Made by a program: the position numbers and the translations under genes. The notes under the pieces are model-generated. The model made no database searches. It was given only the letters and a program-made list of their open reading frames with translations, and was not told where the DNA came from. From the NCBI GenBank assembly GCA_047605425.1, contig JASGFT010000004.1, positions 1 through 55,724 on the forward strand: a stretch of DNA of 55,724 bases. Direction: 5' to 3'. Positions 1-7,764 of this stretch are shown here, in pieces (position 1 is the first letter of the stretch; each line of letters begins with the position of its first letter). Source of the stretch: JAKPAM01 sp047605425. Its GTDB lineage: Bacteria > Pseudomonadota > Gammaproteobacteria > Burkholderiales > Burkholderiaceae_E.

Positions 1-194
1 CGGCTCGTTGCTGCTGGCCGCCGAAGATGTGGCCCAGCAGACCGTCGAGATTGCCCTGGCGGCCACCGAAGGCCGACGAGCCCGCCGCCGAGCAGGCCGC
101 CGAGCACGTCACCGAGGGCGCCGGCCCCGCCGGCGCCTCCGCCCTGGCCACCAAGGCTGCCGAGCACGCCCCCGAGAACCGAACCCAGGTCCAT
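1..194 (-). pseudogene. Glycine-rich protein, N-terminal part, apparent frameshift
   Basis: Reading leftwards from an ATG at 194, the sequence gives a start MDLGSVLGGVLGSLGGQGGG followed by more Gly/Leu-rich residues. This style resembles the glycine-rich starts of small DUF937/YidB-like proteins. Near position 80, within a GGC/GGG run, the frame stops looking protein-like. The neighbouring frame then continues convincingly (AGSSAFGGRQGNLDGLLGHIF) to the window edge. I read this as one gene with a one-base frameshift, or a sequencing error, in the repeat-rich stretch. The 3' end lies outside the window. The family assignment is weak. Confidence 0.35.
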
Positions 195-202
195 TCCTCC
201 AT

Positions 203-605
203 GGTCGCGATCATCGGGGTCTCCTTGAACGGGTCGGGTCGGTGAGCCGACGGGCCGCTCGCGGCGCGGCGTGGATTTCACCATTCGATCGCGCTCAAGG
301 GCGAGTCGATGCGTCGCCGCGAAACGGTTGCCCCTGGCGCGGCCAAACGCGCCTGACGGCATCCAGCAGCAGGTCAGCGGCAACACGGCTGACGCGCCCG
401 CCTTGCCCACCGCGTCGGCGTTCGTCGCGGGCGACGCCGCCGCCGTGGACAAGGCTGCATCGGCGTCGTTCGTCACCGGGCATCGCCTTCGGCACCTACT
501 CCCCGGACTGCCGTTGCCCGCCTCATTGCACGCTGATCCCGGACAGCATTCCATCCTGATCGCGGACATCTACGGTACGATCCACACCGTCACCCCGACC
601 CCTCT
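203..605. other. Intergenic stretch without a supported gene
   Basis: No reading frame here has a recognisable domain or a convincing ribosome binding site. A plus-strand frame of 116 codons (271-621) is open, but it runs into the insertion-sequence-like end repeats and resembles no family I know. I see nothing firm here. Confidence 0.4.
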
Positions 606-682
606 GTGCCGGTGTCCGTGATCCCATGGAACACTGTCCGCCATCACCGTGGAATGGGTATCCGCGATCGATGGAATGCGCA
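606..682. mobile_element. Remnant end of an IS21-like element
   Basis: Three imperfect tandem units start near 612, 634 and 658. Each has the pattern TGTCCG (or TATCCG), then a short GATC/CATC-like stretch, then ATGGAA or GTGGAA, at a spacing of 22-24 bp. Arrays of such terminal repeats are typical of IS21-family ends, where IstA binds. No istA or istB reading frame is adjacent, so only an end is left. The family call is by resemblance only. Confidence 0.4.
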
Positions 683-836
683 CCTGGGAGCCAAGAGTAC
701 CCCGCACGGTGCCGAATGTGGGTCCCGAGGACACAAAGATTGGCAACCGGCCGGTGCCCGGGCCTGCGGAATCTGCCAAGACCTCCGGCGCGAGCCGTCT
801 TGCCCGGCTGCGCCGAACAGTCGAGCCCGGCTGCGA

Positions 837-1355
837 TCATGGCGATTCCATCGGCGCGTTGGCGGCCGCGAATCGCTGCAGGCGCAGGCCCTCGGCGCGT
901 GCTTCCGCCAGCAATGGGTTCCAGTCGTCCGGGGGGCGGCCGCTTTCCAGCATCTTGCGGAAGACCCGGTAGGCATCGTCGCTGCTTTCGTAGGCGCGCA
1001 GGGTCTTCTCGTCGTTGACCCAGGCGAGCACGATCACTCGGCCCGCCGCGTGAAAACGGAAGAACAGCCGGTACTGCTGGAAGAACTTCGCCCGGAACCA
1101 GTGCCTGTGATCGTTACCCAGCGCACCGCCCTGCCGGTACTCCGGTCGTGCCGGGTCTTGCGGGATGACGTCGAACGCCAGTTTCGTGATGGCTGCCAGT
1201 CGCTTGCTGGCGTTCTTCTTCAGGTATCCGGCTGGGTCTTTCTGCCTGAGGGCCTCGACCTGCCGCGCCAGCGCTTCAATCTGCGCAAGGAACAGCGGAT
1301 GGGCAAAGACTGTCCAGCCGTGGATGACCAGGGGCGCGGGATTGCCCGCCCTCAT
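837..1355 (-). CDS. yhaV: YhaV-type toxin of a PrlF-YhaV pair
   Basis: The 172-residue product matches the YhaV ribonuclease toxin family in length and in the sequence track WTVFAHPLFLAQIEAL near the start, then PEYRQGGALGNDHRHWFRAKFFQQYRLFFRF in the middle (broken here as PEYRQGGALG, DHRHWFRAKF and FQQYRLFFRF), and AWVNDE further on. YhaV is a translation-linked mRNA endonuclease held in check by PrlF. The gene starts 4 bp inside the end of the upstream prlF gene, so the two are translationally coupled. The copy looks intact, unlike the second yhaV at 37.2 kb. Confidence 0.85.
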   Translation of the reverse strand: MRAGNPAPLVIHGWTVFAHPLFLAQIEALARQVEALRQKDPAGYLKKNASKRLAAITKLAFDVIPQDPARPEYRQGGALGNDHRHWFRAKFFQQYRLFFRFHAAGRVIVLAWVNDEKTLRAYESSDDAYRVFRKMLESGRPPDDWNPLLAEARAEGLRLQRFAAANAPMESP

Positions 1356-1681
1356 TCATCGTCCGCCGACAGGACGGCATCGAGATCGACGTCGGCATCG
1401 CCCACCAGCGTCCGCAGGCGCTGAACGAGGCCGGCATCCACGGCCTGCAGGCGTTCGGGGTGCTCGGCGATATCGCGAGCGAGAAAGCCCAGAAACGCCC
1501 CGAGCACAGGGTCGCTACCCTCGGTGCCTGAAGCACGGGTCAGCACCACCTCGCCGTTCGGGCGGATCGTGTACTGAATCTTGTCCCGTTTGCCGAGTCT
1601 CAGGGCACGGCGAACGGTTTCCGGGACCGTGGTCTGGTAACGGTCGGTCAGTGTGGATTCGACTTCGAGGGGGGCGGGCAT
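1352..1681 (-). CDS. prlF: PrlF-type antitoxin, AbrB-like
   Basis: The 109-residue product begins MPAPLEVESTLTDRYQTTVP, a swapped-hairpin AbrB-like DNA-binding start. It continues with the acidic PrlF C-terminal part, including LGAFLGFLARDIAEHPERL. PrlF neutralises YhaV and normally represses its own promoter. I chose the internal ATG at 1681 because the domain begins there and the length then fits the family; an in-frame codon at 1732 would add 17 unmatched residues. A 13 bp perfect inverted repeat lies 36 bp upstream. The gene overlaps yhaV by 4 bp. Confidence 0.85.
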   Translation of the reverse strand: MPAPLEVESTLTDRYQTTVPETVRRALRLGKRDKIQYTIRPNGEVVLTRASGTEGSDPVLGAFLGFLARDIAEHPERLQAVDAGLVQRLRTLVGDADVDLDAVLSADDE

Positions 1682-1716
1682 GGCGCGCTCTGGCTGGAGA
1701 TGCCGTGCATGGTAAT

Positions 1717-1729
1717 GCAATTGAATTGC
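1717..1729. promoter_or_regulatory. Inverted repeat before prlF, candidate PrlF operator
   Basis: GCAATTGAATTGC is a perfect 6-1-6 inverted repeat in an otherwise GC-rich sequence, just upstream of the prlF start. AbrB-like antitoxins bind such sites to autoregulate. The binding assignment is inferred from position only. Confidence 0.45.
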
Positions 1730-1920
1730 CATGACAATGGAATCGCATTGCCTCTGATTTCGCGCGATCGCGTTCGTGGCGTTGATCGAGGCGCATCATT
1801 CGGCCCGGTTCGTCAGTCTCGAGGGCGCGCAGGCTGCGGCGAGATCCAGACCATCGAAGGGCAGGCGGCCAGCGTGGATCCCGGACGAGAACCCAGCCGT
1901 TGCCGGACGCGGGCTGGCCG

Positions 1921-2388
1921 TCACCGGCGCGGGTCCCGCGCGCGCGCTTCGGCATGCGCCTTGAACGCGAGCAGTTGCTCGTCCCAGTGGGCTTCGAGCG
2001 AAGCGATCCAGTCGCGCACCTCGCCGAAGGGTTCGGGACGCAGGCGGATCGGCCGGGAGCGCGCATCGTCGGCCGCGGTTTGTTGCTCGACGATGCCGGC
2101 CTCGCGCAGCACCCGCAGATGACGGCTGAGCGCGGGGCGCGCGATCCGCAGGCGCTCGGCCACCTCGCTGGGCCGCAGATCGCCATGGCGCAGCAGGTCG
2201 ATGATCGCGCGCCGTTGCGGATCGGCCATCGCGCTCAGCGTCTGGTCGAGGGTGCCCGGCGGCCCGATCGCGGCGGGCGTGCCACTCGGGCCGCTTATCC
2301 CGCTTATCCCGCTTATCCCGCTTATCCCGCTTATCCCGTTCACGCTGCTCGTGTCGCTTGCGCCGAGTCGGCCCGCGGCCCCGGTCAT
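1921..2388 (-). CDS. ArsR-family transcriptional regulator with Gly-Ile-Ser repeats
   Basis: The 155-residue product holds a winged-helix ArsR domain (about residues 48-120: ADPQRRAIIDLLRHGDLRPS, then VAERLRIARPALSRHLRVLR). The C-terminal tail resembles ArsR regulators paired with VOC or SRPBCC proteins. No metal-binding ELCVCDL motif is visible, so it is probably not a metal sensor. The start at 2388 overlaps the VOC gene stop in an ATGA, which supports translation from there. The N-terminus then includes a tract of repeated Gly-Ile-Ser encoded by five 9 bp repeats. The domain itself could also start at an internal ATG before ADPQRR. Confidence 0.75.
   Translation of the reverse strand: MTGAAGRLGASDTSSVNGISGISGISGISGISGPSGTPAAIGPPGTLDQTLSAMADPQRRAIIDLLRHGDLRPSEVAERLRIARPALSRHLRVLREAGIVEQQTAADDARSRPIRLRPEPFGEVRDWIASLEAHWDEQLLAFKAHAEARARDPRR
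2294..2338. repeat. Five 9 bp in-frame tandem repeats
   Basis: CTTATCCCG occurs five times in a row. On the minus strand the unit encodes Gly-Ile-Ser within the N-terminal extension of the ArsR regulator. The period is a multiple of three, so copy-number change would alter the length of the tract without shifting the frame. Confidence 0.9.
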
Positions 2389-2849
2389 ACCGGTTTACCG
2401 TGTGTCTTGACCCGCTGCATGAACCACCAGTGATGGCCTTCGGGGTCGACGGCGCGATAGCAGCGGTCGGCCCAATAGTCCTCGCCGTAGTCCGACGTGA
2501 TCGGCTCCTGCGCGATCAGCGCGCCGGCCGCCCGCGCCGCCTCGCAGTGCGCATCGGCATCGTCGACGAAGACCGCCAGCGCCTGGGTCACCGCCCCATC
2601 CACGGCGCGCGGACTGCGGGTTTTCATGGGTTGGCAGTTCTCGCGCTGATCCTCCTTGCCGGCCTGGCCCACCATGATCAGGCCGTCGCCGTAGTCGAGT
2701 TCGGAGTGCTCGATGCGGCCGGCCTCGCCTTCGATCAGCAACCGCGTCCTGAAGCCGAAGGCCTTGCAAAGGAAATCGATGGCGGCCCTCGGGTCGTCGT
2801 AGAACACGGAGGCCGAGATGCGCGGCCAGTCCACGGGTGTCGGTTTCAT
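2385..2849 (-). CDS. VOC-family (glyoxalase/bleomycin-resistance-like) protein
   Basis: The 154-residue product has the paired beta-alpha-beta-beta-beta pattern of VOC proteins: ISASVFYDDPRAAIDFLCKA at the start, DYGDGLIMVG in the middle, and RCYRAVDPEGHHWWF near the end, where the metal-ligand His/Glu of the second half normally lie. The real substrate cannot be told. The start MKPTPVDWP at 2849 follows an AGGAG-like sequence and replaces a longer frame that would begin inside the promoter. The gene forms an operon with the ArsR regulator through a 4 bp overlap. Confidence 0.8.
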   Translation of the reverse strand: MKPTPVDWPRISASVFYDDPRAAIDFLCKAFGFRTRLLIEGEAGRIEHSELDYGDGLIMVGQAGKEDQRENCQPMKTRSPRAVDGAVTQALAVFVDDADAHCEAARAAGALIAQEPITSDYGEDYWADRCYRAVDPEGHHWWFMQRVKTHGKPV

Positions 2850-2880
2850 CGCCTGCTCCTCGGTATGCGTAGATGGGAGA

Positions 2881-2925
2881 TATAGTTTCCAAATTACCAC
2901 ATAGTTATAAAAAATGGAAACTATA
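2881..2925. promoter_or_regulatory. AT-rich promoter with a 10-25-10 perfect inverted repeat
   Basis: TATAGTTTCC (2881-2890) and GGAAACTATA (2916-2925) are exact inverted copies flanking an AT-rich core, 32 bp upstream of the VOC gene start. This island stands out in GC-rich DNA and is a good candidate operator for the downstream ArsR regulator. The AAACTATA half also appears in the soxR/reductase intergenic promoter. Confidence 0.55.
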
Positions 2926-2990
2926 TGGGCGAGTCACCGCGATACCGGGGAATCCACGATGAGAGAAAGCTCGCCAGAGACAGGCGGGCC

Positions 2991-3521
2991 TCACGCATCC
3001 GATCGCGTCATGGCATCGATCCGTCCGTCCAGCCCGACCGCTCCGGGACCTAAGCCCGCAGCCCGGTCGTCGGGATTGACCGAACGACAGGTTTCGAGCG
3101 ACAGGCAGCCGCAGCCTATGCATCCGGTCAGGCGATCGCGGATGCGGGTGAGGGCGGCGATGCGGGCATTCAGGTCGTCACGCCAGCTCGCGGAGATCCG
3201 CGCCCAGCCGGCCGCGCTCAACTGACGGGTTTCCAGCGCGGGCTTGAGCGCCGCCTCGATGCGGGCGAGCGGCAGGCCCGCACCCTGGCCGACCTTGATC
3301 ACGGCCAGCAAGCGCAGCGTGCTGCGCGGGTAGCGGCGGTGGTTCGCGGCCGTGCGTTCGGAGCGGATCAGGCCTTGACGCTCGTAGAAGTGGATCGCCG
3401 ACACGCGCAGGCCGCTGCGGCGCGCGAGCTCGCCGACGCTCAGCATCGGCGGCAGGCCGGCATCGGCGTCGGCTCCAGAAGGTCGCTTGCGCGGCCTGGA
3501 TTCAGGGCTGTCGTTCGCCAT
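2991..3521 (-). CDS. soxR: Redox-sensing transcriptional activator SoxR
   Basis: The 176-residue product has a MerR-type HTH (LSVGELARRSGLRVSAIHFY, then ERQGLIRSERTAANHRRYPR), a long dimerisation helix, and the SoxR iron-sulfur cluster motif CIGCGCLSLETC with spacing Cx2CxCx5C, followed by NPDDRAAGLGPGA. This is the signature of a [2Fe-2S] sensor of redox-cycling compounds. The start MANDSPESR at 3521 has AGGAGG eight bases upstream; a longer in-frame extension to 3668 would cross the divergent promoter. It is transcribed away from the FMN reductase gene, its probable target. Confidence 0.93.
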   Translation of the reverse strand: MANDSPESRPRKRPSGADADAGLPPMLSVGELARRSGLRVSAIHFYERQGLIRSERTAANHRRYPRSTLRLLAVIKVGQGAGLPLARIEAALKPALETRQLSAAGWARISASWRDDLNARIAALTRIRDRLTGCIGCGCLSLETCRSVNPDDRAAGLGPGAVGLDGRIDAMTRSDA

Positions 3522-3623
3522 GACCAAGGTCCTCCTATGGCTCGGTTCGGATCGGTGATCGGCGCCATGGGCCGGCTCGCACGCCGAAGTCATCCAGCGA
3601 TCCCGGGCTGCCGCGATAGGCGC

Positions 3624-3654
3624 TTGACATAAACTATAGTTGATATTTGATGCT
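3624..3654 (+). promoter_or_regulatory. SoxR-controlled promoter of the FMN reductase gene
   Basis: TTGACA (3624-3629) is a consensus -35 box. It is followed by the perfect palindrome AACTATAGTT (3632-3641) and a GATGCT -10-like box (3649-3654) at a long 19 bp spacing. MerR-family activators, SoxR included, bind a dyad between over-spaced -35 and -10 elements. The box differs from the enterobacterial SoxR consensus, so the assignment rests on layout and gene neighbours. Confidence 0.5.
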
Positions 3655-3685
3655 GAACCTCCATTCACCCCGATGGAGTCATGGC

Positions 3686-4300
3686 ATGCCTCGCTTCTCT
3701 TCCGATATCTCCCCGCTGCGCATTGCGCTGATCCAGGGCAGCATCCGCGCGGGCCGCTTCAACGACGTTATCACGGCCTGGACACGGCGAGCGCTCGAGG
3801 CCGCCGGCTTCGAGATCCTGGTCATCGATCCGGCCGATCCGCGTTGGCTGCCGATCCAGACAGGCGATTCGTCGGCGGCCGATGCGCTCGATGCGCTGCT
3901 GCGGCCGGTCGACGGTTTCGTGGTGACCACGCCGGAATACAACCATTCGGCGCCCGGCGCACTGAAGTCGCTGATGGATGCGACCGGCGATAGCTGGGCG
4001 CTCAAGCCGGTGGCCTTCGTGTCCTACGGCGGCCGTTCGGGCGGATTGCGCGCCGTCGAAGCATTGCGCTTGGTGGTGGCCGAGCTGCACGCGGTGGCCT
4101 TGCGCGACACCGCGAGCTTCGCCTTTCCGCACGACCGCTTCGGCGCCGACAACGAGTTGCTGGACGCCGACGAGCACGCAACCATGGCGCGGCTGATCGC
4201 GACCGTATGCTGGCGCCTGGACTGGTGGGCGCGGGCCTTGCGCAGCGCCCGTCTGGCGCGGCCCTACGAACGAGCGGCGGTCGCGGGAGCGGTGGCGTGA
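3686..4300 (+). CDS. NAD(P)H-dependent FMN reductase, flavodoxin-like fold
   Basis: The 204-residue product carries the FMN_red signature: LRIALIQGSIRAGRFNDVIT at the start (phosphate loop), VVTTPEYNHSAPGALKSLMD in the middle (the PEYN-S motif) and FVSYGGRSGGLRAVEALR. Such enzymes reduce flavins or quinones in the cytoplasm. Its place next to divergent soxR suggests a role against redox-cycling compounds. It could also supply FMNH2 to SsuD encoded at 9.7-10.9 kb, but it is not in that operon. The start at 3686 has GGAG at a fitting distance; the gene ends in a GTGA overlap with a decayed transporter gene. Confidence 0.85.
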   Translation: MPRFSSDISPLRIALIQGSIRAGRFNDVITAWTRRALEAAGFEILVIDPADPRWLPIQTGDSSAADALDALLRPVDGFVVTTPEYNHSAPGALKSLMDATGDSWALKPVAFVSYGGRSGGLRAVEALRLVVAELHAVALRDTASFAFPHDRFGADNELLDADEHATMARLIATVCWRLDWWARALRSARLARPYERAAVAGAVA

Positions 4301-4670
4301 ACGTGATACTGCGCGACCCTCGGGCCTGGCCGCTGCTGGTCGCCGCATCCTTGACGATCATGCACTGACCGAAGATTTCGGTGCGCCGCCGTCCGGCGCC
4401 CAGCTCACGCTCACGACGCTGCTGCTCGCGTTCGGCGCGTCGCAGATGTTCCGGGGGCCGCCGTCGGACCGCTTCGGCCGGCGGCCGATCCTGCTGCTGG
4501 GCCTCGCGGCCTATGTGCTGGCCTCGATCGGCAGCACGCTCGCGCCCTCGATCGACCTGCTCGTCGTCTGGCGCGCGGCGCTCGCGGTCCTGGCGGTGGT
4601 CGGCAGCGCGTGCATCGCGGCGATCGCCTGGATAGGGATGCGCCGTCACGGGGCGCCCGCGCTCCGGTAG
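4297..4670 (+). pseudogene. Decayed MFS (Bcr/CflA-like) drug transporter
   Basis: A GTG overlapping the reductase stop starts VILRDPRAWPLLVAASLTIM, then a stop follows within 25 codons. A second frame then resumes with FGAPPSGAQLTLTTLLLAFG and the MFS loop motif GPPSDRFGRRPILLLGL, and ends near transmembrane segment 3 (IDLLVVWRA). Most of the 12-helix protein is missing. The gene has an internal deletion, a frameshift and a truncated 3' part. It was probably part of the SoxR-linked unit. Confidence 0.75.
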
Positions 4671-4776
4671 TTCGAGCCGAAGCGGCGTTGCAGCGCTGCC
4701 GGCGTCATCGGGATCGGCGATGCCGACGCGCAGGCCGCTGCCGGCCGAGACAGCGAGTTCCTCGAACGCGGCCGCT

Positions 4777-5697
4777 CTATCCGTGCTGGTGGGCCAGGCG
4801 TCGACTCCGCCGGCCGTCGACCGACACGGGGACGTCGCCCGCGATCGTCACGCGGCGCATCACCCGATGCTGACCGCCATAGTCGTTGATCGCGTAGTGC
4901 TGCGTCGCGCGGTTGTCCCAGATCGCGACATCACCGACCGCCCATCGCCAGCGCACCGTGTTTTCGAGTCGCGTGACGTGGTCCTGGAACAAACTGAACA
5001 GGTGCCGCGAGTCGGCCGAGTTGTAGCCGACGAACCGCTTGAGGAAGTGGCCCGCGACGATCGCGCGCTCGCCGGTCACCGGGTGGACGCGTACCAGCGG
5101 ATGCTCGCTCTCGATCAAGCGGGCGGTGAAGACCTTGCGGTAGCGTTGGGCGCCCGCGTCATCGGGCTCGACTCGCGTCGCGGCGTAGTCGTAGTCATTG
5201 CCATGCACGGCCCAGAGCTGGTCGGCCAGTGCGCGCAGCGGCGCGGGCAACTCCGAATAGGCAGCGACGGCATCGGCCCAGACGGTGTCGCCGCCGCGCT
5301 CGGGGATGACCACGGCCCGCAGGATCGATACCTGCGGCGGCGCGACGTCGAACGTCACGTCGGTATGCCAGGAGTTCGCGCGTCCGCCGTGCCGCGAATC
5401 GAGCTCGAAGATGCGCGTGCCGTCGCGCGAGGGCACGGTCGGGTGTTCGACGAGCTCGCCCCATAAGCGGCTGAACGCCTGCTGCGTGGCATCGTCGAGG
5501 TGATGCTGGTCGCGCAGGAACAGGACTTTGTTGGCGTGCAGGGCGGCTCGCAGCGACGCGATGACCTCGGGCGACAGGTCGCCGTTCAGGCGCAAACCGC
5601 GGACTTCGGCGCCGAGGCGGCCACCGACGGGCTGAAGCTCGAGGCCGATGCCTGGCGTGGCGGCGGCGGTGATGGACGGGTCGATGACGACGCTCAT
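4777..5697 (-). CDS. TauD/TfdA-family Fe(II)/2-oxoglutarate dioxygenase
   Basis: The 306-residue product shows the jelly-roll dioxygenase pattern with the iron ligands WHTDVTF (H111, D113) and a later His in NRATQHYAINDY (H267), plus the 2-oxoglutarate-binding Arg region QHRVMRRVTI. The family releases sulfite or sulfate from taurine or alkyl sulfates; the residue pattern LVRVHPVTGERA also fits AtsK-type alkylsulfatases. It diverges from an ssuA-like gene and sits beside ssuDCB, so a part in organosulfur scavenging is likely. A GGAGG lies about eight bases before the start. Confidence 0.85.
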   Translation of the reverse strand: MSVVIDPSITAAATPGIGLELQPVGGRLGAEVRGLRLNGDLSPEVIASLRAALHANKVLFLRDQHHLDDATQQAFSRLWGELVEHPTVPSRDGTRIFELDSRHGGRANSWHTDVTFDVAPPQVSILRAVVIPERGGDTVWADAVAAYSELPAPLRALADQLWAVHGNDYDYAATRVEPDDAGAQRYRKVFTARLIESEHPLVRVHPVTGERAIVAGHFLKRFVGYNSADSRHLFSLFQDHVTRLENTVRWRWAVGDVAIWDNRATQHYAINDYGGQHRVMRRVTIAGDVPVSVDGRRSRRLAHQHG

Positions 5698-5894
5698 CGC
5701 GAGAGCCTCCTGGATGGGTGAGGCGATCGAGTCTCGGCGCGATCCCGCCGATCGGCAAGCGAATATACGAGATAAGGATTTCGCGCCACCGAATCGAATG
5801 CTTAGCGGATCATGTTCGTTTTCTTCGATCGACTGGATGATTAGGATGGCGTGTCATCGGGGCGGACCGCCCCGCCGTCAAGAAGGAGAATCCC

Positions 5895-6866
5895 GTGATC
5901 GATCGAACGCGCCGTCGCCTGGCGCTCGCCGCAACCGTCACCGCCGCCGCGGCCCCGCTTGGTTTCGCACCGGCCGCGCGCGCGCAATCGACCCCAAGGG
6001 AAGTCCGGCTCGGATTCCAGAAGGGGGCGGCGATCCTGGTGCTGGCCCGCAAGCGGCAAGTGATCGAGAAGCGCCTGCAGAAGATCGGCATCGACAGCGT
6101 CAAATGGGTCGAGTTCCAGTTCGGCCCGCCGATGCTCGAGGCGCTGGGTGCGGGGGCCATCGACCTGGGATCGGTCGGCGATACCCCGCCGATCTTCGCG
6201 CAGGCGGGCCAGTCGCGCCTGGTGTACGCCGCCGCGACGCCGTCCGCCCAGCACGCGGTGCTGGTGCCCAGGCAGTCGCCGATCCGCGGCATCGAGCAGC
6301 TCAAAGGCAAGCGTGTCGCGGTGGGCAAGGGATCGAGTGCGCACGCGTTGCTGATCCGTGTGCTGGCGCTCAGCGGCTTGAGCCTGAAGGACATCGAACC
6401 CGCTTACCTGGCGCCGGCCGACGCGACCGCCGCTTTCAACGGGGGCAATGTCGACGCCTGGGTGGTCTGGGATCCGTACTTCGCGATCGCGCAGCAGCAC
6501 TATGGCGCCCGCGTGCTCGCCGACACGTCGGATCGACGCCTGGTCAGCTCGTCGTTCTACATGGCGGGCAAGGATTTCGCCGAGCGTCACCCGGCGGTGC
6601 TGGTTGCCGTGCTCGAAGAGCTGGCGACGCTGACGCGCTGGTCCGGCGAGCATCGTGACGATCTCGCGGCATTGGCGGCCGAAGCGACCGGCATCGACGC
6701 GAAGACCTGGTCGACGGCGTTCGCCCGCGCCGAGTTCTCGCTGGGCCCCGTGACGCCCGCGCACGTTGCCGGTCAACAGCAACTGGCAGACGACTTCCAG
6801 GCCATCGGCGTGATTCCCCGCAAGATCAACGTGGCCGACATCGTCTGGCACGGCCTGGACAAGTAG
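5895..6866 (+). CDS. ssuA: Sulfonate ABC transporter substrate-binding protein
   Basis: The 323-residue product has an N-terminal export signal (RRRLALAATVTAAAAPLGFA, cleavage likely after ARA) followed by a periplasmic NMT1/SsuA-like fold: VRLGFQKGAAILVLARKR, GAIDLGSVGDTPPIFAQAG, and LKGKRVAVGKGSSAHALL. These are characteristic of aliphatic sulfonate binding proteins. A GTG start preceded by AAGGAG is used. Its cognate permease and ATPase are probably SsuC and SsuB encoded at 7.8-9.7 kb on the other strand. Nitrate or taurine specificity cannot be excluded. Confidence 0.83.
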   Translation: MIDRTRRRLALAATVTAAAAPLGFAPAARAQSTPREVRLGFQKGAAILVLARKRQVIEKRLQKIGIDSVKWVEFQFGPPMLEALGAGAIDLGSVGDTPPIFAQAGQSRLVYAAATPSAQHAVLVPRQSPIRGIEQLKGKRVAVGKGSSAHALLIRVLALSGLSLKDIEPAYLAPADATAAFNGGNVDAWVVWDPYFAIAQQHYGARVLADTSDRRLVSSSFYMAGKDFAERHPAVLVAVLEELATLTRWSGEHRDDLAALAAEATGIDAKTWSTAFARAEFSLGPVTPAHVAGQQQLADDFQAIGVIPRKINVADIVWHGLDK

Positions 6867-6908
6867 CGGCAAGGATTTCGGCCCATTGGAAGATGGGCTG
6901 GTTCGCGC

Positions 6909-7499
6909 TCAGATCGCGAAATTCACCGTCGATGCCGGCATGGCCTCCTGCTGCCAACGCCGCTGAGCGGCTACCCGCCGCGCGAGGATCTGCGTCAGCC
7001 GGAGCGCGAGCGGCCATGGACCGTGTCCGCTGGCGACGTTCAGGTGGCCGACCTGACCGAGGTTGATGAGACCTGCGCCCCATGCGTTGGCCAGTCGCAG
7101 CGTGTCGTCGATGCTGGCCCATTGATCGTTGGCGCTACCGATGACCACGGCCGGGCAGGACAGTGCGTGCGTGACCAGTCGATCGTCGACGCCGACCGCT
7201 CGCGGGGCCGCTGGCGCTACCAGCATCGCCGCGTCGATGCCTTCGCCGTCCAGCAGATGACGCGCGAGAGCCAGGCAGCCGAAGCTGTGCGCGACCGCGA
7301 TGACGGGCTCCTGCGCGGCGCAACGCCAGTGCCTTCGCTGGCGTAGCGATCGACCGATCGCCGCCGACCATCGGCTGAGGTTCGCGTCATGCCAGTCGGG
7401 TTGCTCGACGCGCCAGGCCCGCCAGGCCCGTTGTTGCAGCCAGGTCTGCCAGTGTTCGGGCCCGCTGTCGCCAAGCCCCGGGATGATCAGCAACGCCAT
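6909..7499 (-). CDS. RBBP9/YdeN-family alpha/beta hydrolase
   Basis: The 196-residue product begins ALLIIPGLGDSGPEHWQTWL, the diagnostic N-terminus of the RBBP9/YdeN family, with the nucleophile in VAHSFGCLA, an Asp in GSANDQWAS and a late His in QVGHLNVASG. It is a small serine-hydrolase-like protein of unknown substrate. It is the last gene of the ssuDCB-TOBE operon, 10 bp after the TOBE gene, an arrangement that suggests a helper role in sulfonate use. Confidence 0.83.
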   Translation of the reverse strand: MALLIIPGLGDSGPEHWQTWLQQRAWRAWRVEQPDWHDANLSRWSAAIGRSLRQRRHWRCAAQEPVIAVAHSFGCLALARHLLDGEGIDAAMLVAPAAPRAVGVDDRLVTHALSCPAVVIGSANDQWASIDDTLRLANAWGAGLINLGQVGHLNVASGHGPWPLALRLTQILARRVAAQRRWQQEAMPASTVNFAI

Positions 7500-7509
7500 G
7501 ATGACGCCG

Positions 7510-7725
7510 TCAAAGCTTGGCCAACGAGACTTCGGTGGCTTTCACCAGTGCGACGACCTCGGAGCCGACCTGCAGTTCGAGCGCGTCGACCGAGCGCGTC
7601 GTGATCACCGAGGTCACGATGCCGGATGGCGTCTCGACGTCGATCTCGGACAGGACGTCGCCTCGGATGATCTCGCGGATGCGGCCACGGAACTGGTTGC
7701 GCACGTTGATGGCTTGGATGGTCAT
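7510..7725 (-). CDS. TOBE-domain molbindin-like protein
   Basis: The 71-residue product is a single TOBE/mop domain: INVRNQFRGRIREIIRGDVL, then SEIDVETPSGIVTSVITTRS, and LQVGSEVVALVKATEVSLAK. Molbindins bind molybdate or related oxyanions in the cytoplasm. In ssu operons such proteins are common and are often annotated as SsuF-like. The gene follows ssuB at 39 bp. Confidence 0.85.
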   Translation of the reverse strand: MTIQAINVRNQFRGRIREIIRGDVLSEIDVETPSGIVTSVITTRSVDALELQVGSEVVALVKATEVSLAKL

Positions 7726-7764
7726 GCGGAATTTTCCTGTCTGATGAGTGCCGGGCCGATGTCG

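Noticed and set aside
606..1424. 272-codon plus-strand frame over the IS21-like end and yhaV
   Set aside because: Antisense to yhaV, with no domain of its own.
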